From Paraburkholderia tuberum STM678 (lineage in GTDB: Bacteria; Pseudomonadota; Gammaproteobacteria; Burkholderiales; Burkholderiaceae): a DNA stretch of 64,000 nucleotides. Made by a program: the position numbers and the translations under genes. The notes below the pieces were generated by a model. It saw nothing but the letters and a program-made list of their open reading frames with translations, was not told where the DNA came from and ran no database searches. The DNA is taken from the NCBI RefSeq assembly GCF_902833905.1, contig NZ_CADFGP010000024.1:1-64000 (forward strand), in the 5' to 3' direction. Each line of letters opens with the position of its first letter. The first letter of the stretch is position 1. This document shows, piece by piece, positions 17,153 through 25,094 of the stretch.

Positions 17153-18331
17153 TTACGCGACCTGCTTGCTCATCAACGCGATATAGTTCTGCGCGACTCT
17201 GGAGATATGAAACCGATTGTTGAAACACTGCTTTGCCGAACATTGCATCGCAACCTTCTCGTCGTCCGACAGCATTGCCCATTGCGTCAGAAGGCGGGTG
17301 ATACCCTCTCGCGTGTCGTCGTCCACGAACCCGGCTCCATCGGCAACGACCTCTTGCCAGATTCCGACCTTGTCGGTCAAGAGCACCGGCACGCCGCACG
17401 CTAGTGCTTCGGCCACCACCACGCCGAAGTTTTCCTGATGCGAGGGCAAAACCATGACGTCGGCAGCGCGCAGCAGGGACCACTTGTGCGCCCCCGTTAC
17501 CATGCCAGGCCAGCTAACACGATCCGCGATGCCGAGCCGCACGGCCTCGCGACGCAATCTCACCCCGAGTCCATGATCATCGGGGCCTGCGACGACGAGG
17601 CGATAGTCGGTGCTCAAGTTCTGGAGATCGTGAAACGACTGGATTAGCAAGTCGCAGCCCTTCTTCTCGTGAATTCGCCCGAGAAAAAGGATAATCTTGC
17701 CCGGCGTCGCTAGCGAATGCCGCTGCGCAACGTCCAACGTTTCCGTCGAAGGTGGCGGTGCCGTGCCAATCATCATCATCAGCTCTTTCGCCCTGTACAG
17801 CGGAAACGCCAAGCGCGCCAGTTCGCGCTCACTGTCGGTGGTGAAGAGAACCCCCTTCGCATTGCTGATGACATGACGCTCCACAAATATCCAATAGACT
17901 AGCTTCTTGGCATGTTTCAACGGGCGGCCGATGTTGAACCACGGATCGAGCATGCCGTGCGGCATCACGAAATATGGGATCTTTTGCGGAAGAAGCGAGA
18001 GAACGGCCGCCGCGCTGTGGAACTGCCATATGCCGTCTACGATAATTGCATCGTACCGGTTTGCATGCTGTGTCAGCCACCCAACAAGCCTGAAGTTGAG
18101 CGCGTATTTTCCAGCGTGGTGGCCTAGCCTCACAACCAGATCGAAAGCATTGTCGTCCGATTTGTCAGCATCAATAGATGAGTCAAGACAGACAATGTCG
18201 ATAGTGTGTCCGGAAAGCCGGAGCTCCGTCGCGAGCCGTTTGAGCGCCTCAGCAGGACCACCATACCTTCGCTCGATTGACGAGATAATGTGAAGGGTTC
18301 TCAACGCGGGATCTCCGGCTGACACTGACAT
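17153..18331 (-). CDS. Family 4 glycosyltransferase
   Basis: A 392-residue GT-B enzyme. The N-terminus TLHIISSIERRYGGPAEALK contains the glycine-rich acceptor-side loop seen in GT4 enzymes of EPS clusters. The C-terminal donor domain has IILFLGRIHEKKGCDLLIQS, the VAGPDDHG segment, and SHQENFGVVVAEALACGVPV, which holds the EX7E pair. It is predicted to act at the cytoplasmic face on a lipid-linked oligosaccharide. Downstream are wzx and the beta-helix gene; upstream, the GT2 gene ends 23 bases away, so one long leftward transcript is likely. The sugar donor is unknown. Confidence 0.88.
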   Translation of the reverse strand: MSVSAGDPALRTLHIISSIERRYGGPAEALKRLATELRLSGHTIDIVCLDSSIDADKSDDNAFDLVVRLGHHAGKYALNFRLVGWLTQHANRYDAIIVDGIWQFHSAAAVLSLLPQKIPYFVMPHGMLDPWFNIGRPLKHAKKLVYWIFVERHVISNAKGVLFTTDSERELARLAFPLYRAKELMMMIGTAPPPSTETLDVAQRHSLATPGKIILFLGRIHEKKGCDLLIQSFHDLQNLSTDYRLVVAGPDDHGLGVRLRREAVRLGIADRVSWPGMVTGAHKWSLLRAADVMVLPSHQENFGVVVAEALACGVPVLLTDKVGIWQEVVADGAGFVDDDTREGITRLLTQWAMLSDDEKVAMQCSAKQCFNNRFHISRVAQNYIALMSKQVA

Positions 18332-18354
18332 TCATCATAACGCGCATGCGCGGT

Positions 18355-19224
18355 TCAACTCTTCAATTCTTCGCTTAACGTAGGGCGATCGACTTGCGTT
18401 CTCGCCGCCCTCATCTTCTCCCTGACTTTCAGAACGATGAAGTACTCATAGACCGACTGCAGCGTCGCATACACCAAGCCCGGGTGTCCGTCGAGGAAGC
18501 CTCGACGAACCAAGTAAAGTAAAACGAACTTGATCACCGGGCGGCATGGAAGTTGGTAGAACAGGCGCTTTTGATGATAGCGGCGAGTCTGGAAATCGGC
18601 CGCAAACAGCGCCTTGGAAAGGCTGAACTTGTTGCCGTTCGCCTTATTGCGAAGGAACTGATCTGCTTCCAGCGAACTGTAGGCGTTATGCCGTGAAAGC
18701 CAGTGCGATAGCCCCTTGCTGAAAGGGAAGTGATCGAGATAGCCGTCGAGCCGGCCAGTCTTGCCATCCACCACGGTGACGGGATTGACGAGCCGTTCAT
18801 AGTGGATATGCTGGGGCCTGAAAAGCCGAACGAAGTACGGTGAAGCCTGCACGTGCCTGAGCCACCTGTCATTGAAGAAGTCGCGGCGTCTAATCTGAAA
18901 CGCCACCGCATCGCCGGCGTTCGAGACCGCCTTTTCAATCTCCGGCACGAGCAATGGGGGAACGCGCTCGTCGGCATCCAGATACAGCACCCATTCGTGC
19001 TTGAATGGGATGTTTTTCAATCCCCAGTTCTGGTGAGTGGACCAGTCGTCGAATGGTCTGGAGATCACGTTCGCGCATACCGAGCGAGCGTACGCGACGG
19101 TCCCGTCTGTGCTGAGCGAATCAAATACGTGGATGTCGTCGGACCACCCGATGACGGTCTCAAGACAACCGGGCAAATCCTGTTCTTCATTCTTCGTCAG
19201 CACTAGTACAGACACTTTGCTCAT
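18355..19224 (-). CDS. Family 2 glycosyltransferase
   Basis: A 289-residue GT-A enzyme starting at the ATG at 19224, which has GGAG six bases upstream; the in-frame start 23 codons earlier lies deep in the preceding gene. It shows VSVLVLTKNEEQDLPGCLET, the donor aspartate region HVFDSLSTDGT and the DXD-type YLDADERV at about residue 84-91. The C-terminus is basic without membrane segments. It resembles the WaaE/KdtX-like group of single-domain transferases. It overlaps the upstream acetyltransferase gene by 38 bases. Donor and acceptor are not determined. Confidence 0.87.
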   Translation of the reverse strand: MSKVSVLVLTKNEEQDLPGCLETVIGWSDDIHVFDSLSTDGTVAYARSVCANVISRPFDDWSTHQNWGLKNIPFKHEWVLYLDADERVPPLLVPEIEKAVSNAGDAVAFQIRRRDFFNDRWLRHVQASPYFVRLFRPQHIHYERLVNPVTVVDGKTGRLDGYLDHFPFSKGLSHWLSRHNAYSSLEADQFLRNKANGNKFSLSKALFAADFQTRRYHQKRLFYQLPCRPVIKFVLLYLVRRGFLDGHPGLVYATLQSVYEYFIVLKVREKMRAARTQVDRPTLSEELKS

Positions 19225-19825
19225 TGGGCTCTCCGTGCTTGACTCTAAGAGAAATCTTCCTTGCTGGCATGCCGGCATACACAGTCCACTCATCCAGCAG
19301 ACTCCGCGTTACCACTGATCGCGCGCCTACAACCGCTCCCGGCGCGATATGAATGCCAGGGCAAACGAAGACTTCAGAGCACACCCACGCGTCCGATCCC
19401 ACAATAATCGGCTTTGCAGTTAGCTGAAACGTCGGATGGTTGTAGTCGTGACTTCCTGTACAGAGCTGCGCGCCCTGCGATATCGTGCAACGCTCACCTA
19501 AGGTGATGCGTTCGATGGAATACAAGTTCACTCCATTGGCAACGCCTGTAAAGTCGCCGATCGAAAGATTCCATGGCGCCCAGATGCGCACACGCGGATA
19601 GACGTGAACACCTGCGCCTATAGTGGCCCCGAATAGTCGCAGAACCCAGCGACGCCACGCATGAAAGACACGCGGCGTCGGCACGAAGAAAACGATATAG
19701 ATGACGCCCCAAAGAACCCTCAGAAATCTGTTCGACAACGAAAATGAAGGTCCCTGTCTCGAATTCACGCCTTTCAGGATTATGCTCGGACGAACGCCTT
19801 GCCGGTTGATTGCATCTTTAGGCAT
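19187..19825 (-). CDS. WcaF-like sugar O-acetyltransferase (left-handed beta-helix)
   Basis: A 212-residue hexapeptide-repeat acetyltransferase. The sequence shows NRFLRVLWGVIYIVFF, RLFGATIGAGVHVYPRVRIW and the repeats LSIGDFTGVANGVNLYSIER, GERCTISQGAQLC, then SHDYNHPTF and VCSEVFVCPGIHIAPGAVVG, all typical of the WcaF/LbH family that acetylates sugars of colanic-acid-type polymers using acetyl-CoA. The ATG at 19825 follows AGGAG at a short spacing; a TTG five codons earlier is an alternative. It overlaps the GT2 gene. O-acetylation of a fucose or other residue in the polymer is the inferred role. Confidence 0.86.
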   Translation of the reverse strand: MPKDAINRQGVRPSIILKGVNSRQGPSFSLSNRFLRVLWGVIYIVFFVPTPRVFHAWRRWVLRLFGATIGAGVHVYPRVRIWAPWNLSIGDFTGVANGVNLYSIERITLGERCTISQGAQLCTGSHDYNHPTFQLTAKPIIVGSDAWVCSEVFVCPGIHIAPGAVVGARSVVTRSLLDEWTVYAGMPARKISLRVKHGEPNEQSVCTSADEE

Positions 19826-19891
19826 AGACTCCTCTCTCAACGGACCATCGTAGCGTCCACACGGCTCAATACCCGCGGTTGGCGGAAAGCA

Positions 19892-21442
19892 TCAAGCTTT
19901 TGGCGGGGTGCTGCCGGCAGCGTGCTGATTGACACATCGCATCCCCAGCAGCAGGAGCATCATAGTCGGATTCGCCCCACCTCCCGTCGGCAAGACTGAC
20001 GTGGCAAGCAGTTGGACATTCGCGACACCGAAGAGGTTGAGGTTTTTGTCCACCACGCCATCGGCGGGGCAAGCACCCATGCGAGTCGAACCTGTCGGAT
20101 GGAAGATGCCTTCTGCGTTATCGATGTTGGCCCAGATTTGCTGTGGCTCGATCGATTTCCATACGCCAAGCGAGGCGAATTTGCTCGTTCTCCAGGTTCT
20201 TCTAAATAGTTCTGATGTCTCGATTACGTTTTCCTTGTCTTCCTTGGACAACCTCCAGTTGATCTCAGCGAGTGGCAAGCCAAAGCGGTCGCAGCACGTA
20301 TCGCTGAGAGTGATACGATTGTTGGGAGATGGAAGCTGCTCAACCACCGCATGGACAATCAGGCGCGAGTGGGCGGGAAACAGTAGACGTTTGTTCACGA
20401 GCCTCCACCACATGGCGCGCGCAAGCCAGGGGGTATTCGCAATCAAATCGAAGATTACTCGTGGCGGCGGTGACTTACGACGCTGTACATTCCGGAATAT
20501 CTCCCGTAGCACATCAAAGCCACCGGGTTTCTCAACCTCGAACCCGATGTGGCAGAAACCTGGCGGCAGATGCCGCCGCGCCTCCGCTTGTGGCGCTAGC
20601 TCGAAACGAATATTGCGCATTGAACCGGCGGCGCCGAATCGAAAGCCGACGATCTTATTTAGCAAAGCGGTTTCGGAGGCGACGATTTCCGCTACTTCTG
20701 CGGAAATATGATCCGTGAAGTTATGACCGAGCGCAGACGTAAGGGCGGAGACGGCTCCATTGTTCTGACGGTCGATTAGCAATGCCAGACGGGTTGTTTC
20801 GATCGCGCCAGCGGCGACGATGAGCTTCCTCCCCGAAATAGCTAGCCTGTCACCATTTGGCGATACCGCTTCCAGTCGGACGCCTTCAGTCTGAGTTTTG
20901 ATTTTGACAACGTGAGCATTCAACCAGACCTGAAGGTTGGCTGCCGCAGCGACGTCAGCGTCCAACAACGCCGCTACATTGCGCTTCCGGAATTCTGGCC
21001 ACTTGGCGAGACGATTGACATGGGTCCCACCGAGCTCGAACGGAAAGGAGACGTCGGAATACGGGCCCGGTTCCAGGGAGAATAGCCGCTCGACGTCATC
21101 GATGAAAGGGGTTAGTTCATCGAGTGAGATCGGCCAGTGGGCATTGCAGAGATCAGAGTTTTGGAAGGGAATGAGGGCACCGCCCCATCGCATCGAGGTA
21201 CCGCCCAGGCATCGGAAACGTCCGTGCGAGGCACCCTTGTAGAACATCCCCTGCTGGACGACTTCATTGAGCGGATGCGTGTCCTCTTCCTGGCGCAATC
21301 CGCCGGTTTCCAGGCAGATGACGGTTGCGCCTGTCTTCCGCGCCAGTAGTACGCTGATCGGTAGGCCGACGGTTCCCGCGCCGATGACTATGAAATCGGC
21401 TGCCCGCGAAATCGCGCCCTGCCCGCCCAGGTCATTGAGCAT
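19892..21442 (-). CDS. GMC-family FAD-dependent oxidoreductase
   Basis: A 516-residue flavoprotein. The ATG at 21442 follows GGAGG at nine bases, which favours it over the codon nine upstream. FAD-binding DFIVIGAGTVGLPISVLLA lies near residue 16, and the second motif is RCLGGTSMRWGGALIPF. The C-terminal GMC block has FHPTGSTRMGACP (active-site His) and LPTGGGANPTMMLLLLGMR (second catalytic position, Asn). It overlaps the aldo-keto reductase stop by 11 bases, so the two are translationally linked. GMC enzymes oxidise alcohols or sugars; the substrate here is unknown and a soluble cytoplasmic location is suggested by the lack of a signal peptide. Confidence 0.88.
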   Translation of the reverse strand: MLNDLGGQGAISRAADFIVIGAGTVGLPISVLLARKTGATVICLETGGLRQEEDTHPLNEVVQQGMFYKGASHGRFRCLGGTSMRWGGALIPFQNSDLCNAHWPISLDELTPFIDDVERLFSLEPGPYSDVSFPFELGGTHVNRLAKWPEFRKRNVAALLDADVAAAANLQVWLNAHVVKIKTQTEGVRLEAVSPNGDRLAISGRKLIVAAGAIETTRLALLIDRQNNGAVSALTSALGHNFTDHISAEVAEIVASETALLNKIVGFRFGAAGSMRNIRFELAPQAEARRHLPPGFCHIGFEVEKPGGFDVLREIFRNVQRRKSPPPRVIFDLIANTPWLARAMWWRLVNKRLLFPAHSRLIVHAVVEQLPSPNNRITLSDTCCDRFGLPLAEINWRLSKEDKENVIETSELFRRTWRTSKFASLGVWKSIEPQQIWANIDNAEGIFHPTGSTRMGACPADGVVDKNLNLFGVANVQLLATSVLPTGGGANPTMMLLLLGMRCVNQHAAGSTPPKA

Positions 21443-22274
21443 CGGCCGTTTCCTCCACGAGCCGGGCATATTGCTGCAGCCTGGCCAACTGCTTCGTGCT
21501 CACGATGATTGCGCCATTGGTATTGCGAAGTAGTGCCCGACGCAGAACCTCTGTCACTGACAGCGGCGACCCCTCCTTGCGGGACGCGGAGACATAACCA
21601 TAAGTGATCTGGAAGGGCTTGCGGTAGCAGGTCAGTACGTCGGCCTCGCGACCGGTGAGACTGTCGTGGACCTGAATGAAGCGGGTCAGTTCGGAGCCGG
21701 CAGCGAGGAACGGTTCGACCTTATCCGTAGTTAGCGCGAGGCCGAAAGTACGGACCGTTCCGTCGCGTAGGAGACTCTCGAGCCATTTCAACCATTCATC
21801 AGTATTGAGCAGGGAAAGTTCAGGCTCGTGCAGCGCGTAGATGTCGATAGAGTCACGCTTCAGACGACGCAAACTGCCCTCGAGTGTTCTCTTCGCTCGG
21901 GCGACTGAGAAATCCACCGTTGGACCCGAGATGGTCTTTATGAAGCGCCCTGTCGCCTTGCGAACAAAAACAGCGGCTCCGCTTTGCTCCTCGCCGCCGG
22001 GCGAATAGATACCGACTTTGGTGGTGACAGTGACCTCCGGTCGTGCTTTGAGAACGTGGCCAAGATCGCGCTCGGCCAAGCCAAAGCCATAGTAGGGGGC
22101 CGTGTCGAAATGGGTGAACCCGGCGTCCACCGCTGAGAATAATAGTCGTCGTCTTGCTTTTTCGGAGCCACAGTTGAAAAGACTGGCGGTGCCGAATATG
22201 AATCTCGAAAGTACGATGGGAGTCCCGGTCAACTGAACGCTTTGCACGATTAGCTCCCGCTGAATGCTGGTCAA
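21432..22274 (-). CDS. Aldo-keto reductase
   Basis: A 280-residue NAD(P)H-dependent TIM-barrel oxidoreductase. Family markers include FTHFDTAPYYGFGLAERDLG (catalytic Asp and Tyr), VTTKVGIYS (catalytic Lys) and IDIYALHEPE at the His position; SRFIFGTASLFNCG matches the N-terminal strand. It is the first gene of a leftward unit and overlaps the GMC oxidoreductase. Together they could interconvert a keto and hydroxyl group on a sugar or precursor, which is inference. The length is slightly short of typical (about 300), the C-terminal helices being compact. Confidence 0.85.
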   Translation of the reverse strand: MTSIQRELIVQSVQLTGTPIVLSRFIFGTASLFNCGSEKARRRLLFSAVDAGFTHFDTAPYYGFGLAERDLGHVLKARPEVTVTTKVGIYSPGGEEQSGAAVFVRKATGRFIKTISGPTVDFSVARAKRTLEGSLRRLKRDSIDIYALHEPELSLLNTDEWLKWLESLLRDGTVRTFGLALTTDKVEPFLAAGSELTRFIQVHDSLTGREADVLTCYRKPFQITYGYVSASRKEGSPLSVTEVLRRALLRNTNGAIIVSTKQLARLQQYARLVEETADAQ

Positions 22275-22342
22275 GCCCGCGCCTTGAATTGAATGACGAG
22301 AATGTTCTACCCACGATCAGCGTTACCCGCGGCAATAAGACG

Positions 22343-22828
22343 TCAGTTCCTTAGTAAGGTCTGTGCGTAGTCCGCCAGATTAACCGTGTCAGTATCTATG
22401 GCATGGTTGTACGAGCTCTCCGTCAAAGCCGCTGTATACCGAGCACTATGGGTTAGCACAGCGTGTTCACGCGATTGCATGTAGCGAACTTGAATCTGGT
22501 CGACGTGAAAGGAATATAAGCGCTGCGCCCTGATGCCCCCGGCCAAGACGGAAATTGGCAAGAAGTTGTCGGCTTTCGCCCACCGCGAGTGGCAAGAGAC
22601 CGGCATCAGGCCTCCTGCGCCCACACGACTTGCGATCATATGTCCTGGCTGGCGAAGCCCATCTAGGCGAGGCACGACAAGCATTTGTCCGACCGGGCAA
22701 TTTGATATCTGCGATCTTCGAATCAAAAGGCGAACGCGCAGCTTTGACACAACGCGAATACGAATGCGACTGCGAGCAAGCCACGGAACGATAGCCTCGA
22801 TCAGAGTCCGAACGCATGGGTCGTACAT
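22343..22828 (-). CDS. Hypothetical ORF upstream of aldo-keto reductase
   Basis: A 161-codon minus-strand frame (a TTG at 22882 would give 179) in the 600-base gap before the rightward glycosyltransferase. Residue use is ordinary (for example LYSFHVDQIQVRYMQSREHA and YNHAIDTDTVNLADYAQTL near the end) rather than the arginine-rich pattern of chance frames, but no clear ribosome site or domain is seen. The C-terminal part faintly recalls the tail of GT2/GT92-like glycosyltransferases, so it could be a decayed transferase. The promoter of the AKR-GMC unit may lie within or just below it. Confidence 0.35.
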   Translation of the reverse strand: MYDPCVRTLIEAIVPWLARSRIRIRVVSKLRVRLLIRRSQISNCPVGQMLVVPRLDGLRQPGHMIASRVGAGGLMPVSCHSRWAKADNFLPISVLAGGIRAQRLYSFHVDQIQVRYMQSREHAVLTHSARYTAALTESSYNHAIDTDTVNLADYAQTLLRN

Positions 22829-22881
22829 TCCCGTGCCCAACGCAGACTTGATCTTCTTTTTCCCAGGATGTGGATTACTCA

Positions 22882-24135
22882 ATGAAAGTGCTGATAATCT
22901 CGCTCAACTATGCCCCAGAGGTGACAGGGGTGGGAAAGTACTCCGCGGAGCTTGCGGAGTGGCTCGCATTACAGGGGCACACGATACGCGTGATAACCGC
23001 GTCTCCATACTATCCTGAGTGGCGCATCAAGGCTGGCTATAACGCGTTGACGTACTCGACTGAGCAAATCAACAACGTTTCCGTCATACGCGTTCCCTTC
23101 TGGTGCCCCAAGCGCCCGTCGGGTCTGAAACGCGTGCTACATCTGATGAGCTTCGCGGTCTTCGCGAGTCCGGCCGCTCTGTGGCAGATCGCGTGGCGTC
23201 CGCACGCCGTGTGGCTCGTAGAGCCACCTTTGTTCGCGTCTCCCGTCGCGTTGTTCGCCGCCCGCGTCGCCAGCGCCTCATGTTGGCTTCATGTACAGGA
23301 CTACGAAGTCGACGCAGCGTTTCGACTGGGCATACTGAAAGGCCATGTCGCAAGAAAGCTGGCTTTGCGCGTGGAAAGATGGTTGATGTCACGCGCCGAC
23401 GTCGTCTCGACACCCTCCGCTGCGATGACACGGCTCGCCGTGCAGAAGGGGGTCTCCTCGGAAAAAGCTTTCACCTTTCCCAACTGGGTCGATACTCAAC
23501 ACGCGCATCCAAACAGCACGGACAACCCCTATCGCGCGCAACTCACCATCGGCCACGGAGCGCTGGTCGTCCTCTACTCAGGCAATCTCGGACTTAAGCA
23601 AGGTCTGGAAATCATTGTCGACGCTGCAAAGCTTCTCACGTGGCGCGCGGACATCATGTTCCTGATCTGTGGCGCTGGACCAGCAAAAGATGTCCTGCTC
23701 GAAAAGGCCCGTGACGTACCGAACGTCAAGTTTCTCGGGCTGCAACCTAAAGAGCGGTTCAATGAATTGCTATCGGCTGCGGACATACACGTCCTTCCGC
23801 AGCTTGCGGGCGCCGCGGATCTCGTCATGCCTTCGAAGCTTGGCCCAATGCTGTCGAGCAGCCGACCGGTAATTGCGACTGCGAATGAAGGTACCGAGTT
23901 ATGGAGCGTCATCAACTCGGTCGGCGTCGCAGTCGAGCCCGGCTCTTTCACGGCATTGTCACACGCCATCCTTCGTCTCGCCGACGACCCGTCGCTTCGT
24001 GAGCGCCTTGGCACCCTCGGACGGCAATACGCCGCATCCAATTTCTCGAAAGAAACGATTCTCCTCCAGTTTGAGGCACGGCTTCGCAGCTCAGTCCTCG
24101 GCAAACGAGACCTCGGAGACCGCGCGACGACGTAG
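22882..24135 (+). CDS. WcaI-like family 4 glycosyltransferase
   Basis: A 417-residue GT-B glycosyltransferase. The N-terminus MKVLIISLNYAPEVTGVGKY, followed by VITASPYYPEWRI, is diagnostic of the WcaI group (colanic-acid fucosyltransferase). The C-terminal domain has VVLYSGNLGLKQGLEIIVDA and VMPSKLGPMLSSSRPVIATA. The ATG at 22882 gives the conserved start; a GTG four codons earlier is an alternative. With Gmd and GDP-fucose synthase in the cluster, transfer of a fucose residue from GDP-fucose is plausible. It is read rightward, opposite to the neighbouring AKR-GMC unit. Confidence 0.88.
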   Translation: MKVLIISLNYAPEVTGVGKYSAELAEWLALQGHTIRVITASPYYPEWRIKAGYNALTYSTEQINNVSVIRVPFWCPKRPSGLKRVLHLMSFAVFASPAALWQIAWRPHAVWLVEPPLFASPVALFAARVASASCWLHVQDYEVDAAFRLGILKGHVARKLALRVERWLMSRADVVSTPSAAMTRLAVQKGVSSEKAFTFPNWVDTQHAHPNSTDNPYRAQLTIGHGALVVLYSGNLGLKQGLEIIVDAAKLLTWRADIMFLICGAGPAKDVLLEKARDVPNVKFLGLQPKERFNELLSAADIHVLPQLAGAADLVMPSKLGPMLSSSRPVIATANEGTELWSVINSVGVAVEPGSFTALSHAILRLADDPSLRERLGTLGRQYAASNFSKETILLQFEARLRSSVLGKRDLGDRATT

Positions 24136-24228
24136 GCCCACTTAACAGTCTTCGGATCCGGTGCTAGCGCAAATGAGCGAGATCCAGCTTGCTTCGTGGA
24201 CCTCACAAGGTATCCTAAGGAGGCAGGG

Positions 24229-24444
24229 ATGAATTCAGAAGGGCTTAGTGCTGACCTTCCCGTAGACTGGACGGATGAGGAGTCGGAGTTCTTTATGCGT
24301 GCAGTGGAGGCGATCGCACTGGCCTACAAAGAACAGACCATCACGCTTGAAGAGGCCGGAGACCGGATTTGTATGGTTGCGGTCACGAGACTCGGTGAAG
24401 CAATGGGCATGGATGATTCAATCAGATGTATGAGCCGGGACTAG
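24229..24444 (+). CDS. Small conserved-looking protein of unknown function (71 aa)
   Basis: A 71-residue acidic protein led by a very strong ribosome site (AAGGAGG, six bases before the ATG). It contains DWTDEESEFFMRAVEAIALA, probably helical, and TLEEAGDRICMVAVTRLGEA. No signal peptide or membrane segment. It lies 93 bases after the WcaI-like gene on the same strand and may be co-transcribed. I do not recognise a family; the good start and normal residue use argue that it is real. Confidence 0.55.
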   Translation: MNSEGLSADLPVDWTDEESEFFMRAVEAIALAYKEQTITLEEAGDRICMVAVTRLGEAMGMDDSIRCMSRD

Positions 24445-25094
24445 ATCTGAAGCGGCTTCGCCTTGCAGCGCGTTTCGTCCACCCTGACGTCAACGCCAGG
24501 ACTTTTGCAGACCTTCCCTACTAATTCACCAGGGTATGCGGCCAGTTGAACGCGCCGTAGTTTCATTAAGTCAAAACTTAGTTCTGTCCGGCCGATAAAG
24601 GTTGAAAGTAATTGGTGGGATTTTTTTTCACGCGGTAAGTTATGGCGTGTAACGATATTTACGTGGCACGACTGCTTATTATCTCGCCAGTTTACCTTCA
24701 AAGTTTACTATATGAAGAATACGCTTGAACCAGGAATACCGATATATGGGAACCTCGCTGATTCTCATTGCTTGTTATTACTATTTTCTTTCTGATTACC
24801 GGGTTGCTGCCCATATTGCAGTGACGCCTCCGCTATTTTGAGGCGGACACCTTGCATCTCGACACTGAGGCAAGGCCGCTGCATTTTCCGCTGACAGTCG
24901 TTTTTATCGCGCGCCGCGACCTGGATGCCGGGCTTGCACCACCGCCCTTCGGCAACGTATTTTTCTCGCCTGAAACCTTGTCGATTAAAACGGCGAGAAT
25001 AAATCTGAAAACGCGAGAATCGAAGTCCGACGACACATGGAAATCCTGTCTTCTTTCCGTGTGACGAATAGAAACCTGCCGAACTGGAGGCCGC
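24445..25094. other. Long AT-richer intergenic region upstream of right-edge regulator
   Basis: 650 bases with no convincing gene. The stretch at about 24580-24840 is markedly AT-rich, with an eight-T run near 24620. A 32-codon frame from the ATG at 24745 and a TTG-started frame at 24852-25064 are unsupported. Notable sites are the CCTTGC (24850-24855) / GCAAGG (24870-24875) dyad and the direct repeats at 24987-25020. It likely holds the regulator promoter and its operators. Confidence 0.5.
24987..25020. promoter_or_regulatory. Direct repeats spaced two helical turns, candidate AraC-type operator
   Basis: AAAACGGCGAGAAT (24987-25000) and AAAACGCGAGAAT (25008-25020) are near-identical and start 21 bases apart, about two turns of DNA. 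TTTTCTCGCC at 24961-24970 is a related copy in the opposite orientation. AraC-family proteins typically bind such direct repeats with both HTH motifs. They lie 75-108 bases upstream of the GlxA-type regulator ATG, suggesting autoregulation. Inferred. Confidence 0.45.

Noticed and set aside
24852..25064. TTG-started 70-codon frame before the right-edge regulator
   Set aside because: No ribosome site, no domain, and it overlaps the direct repeats that look regulatory.
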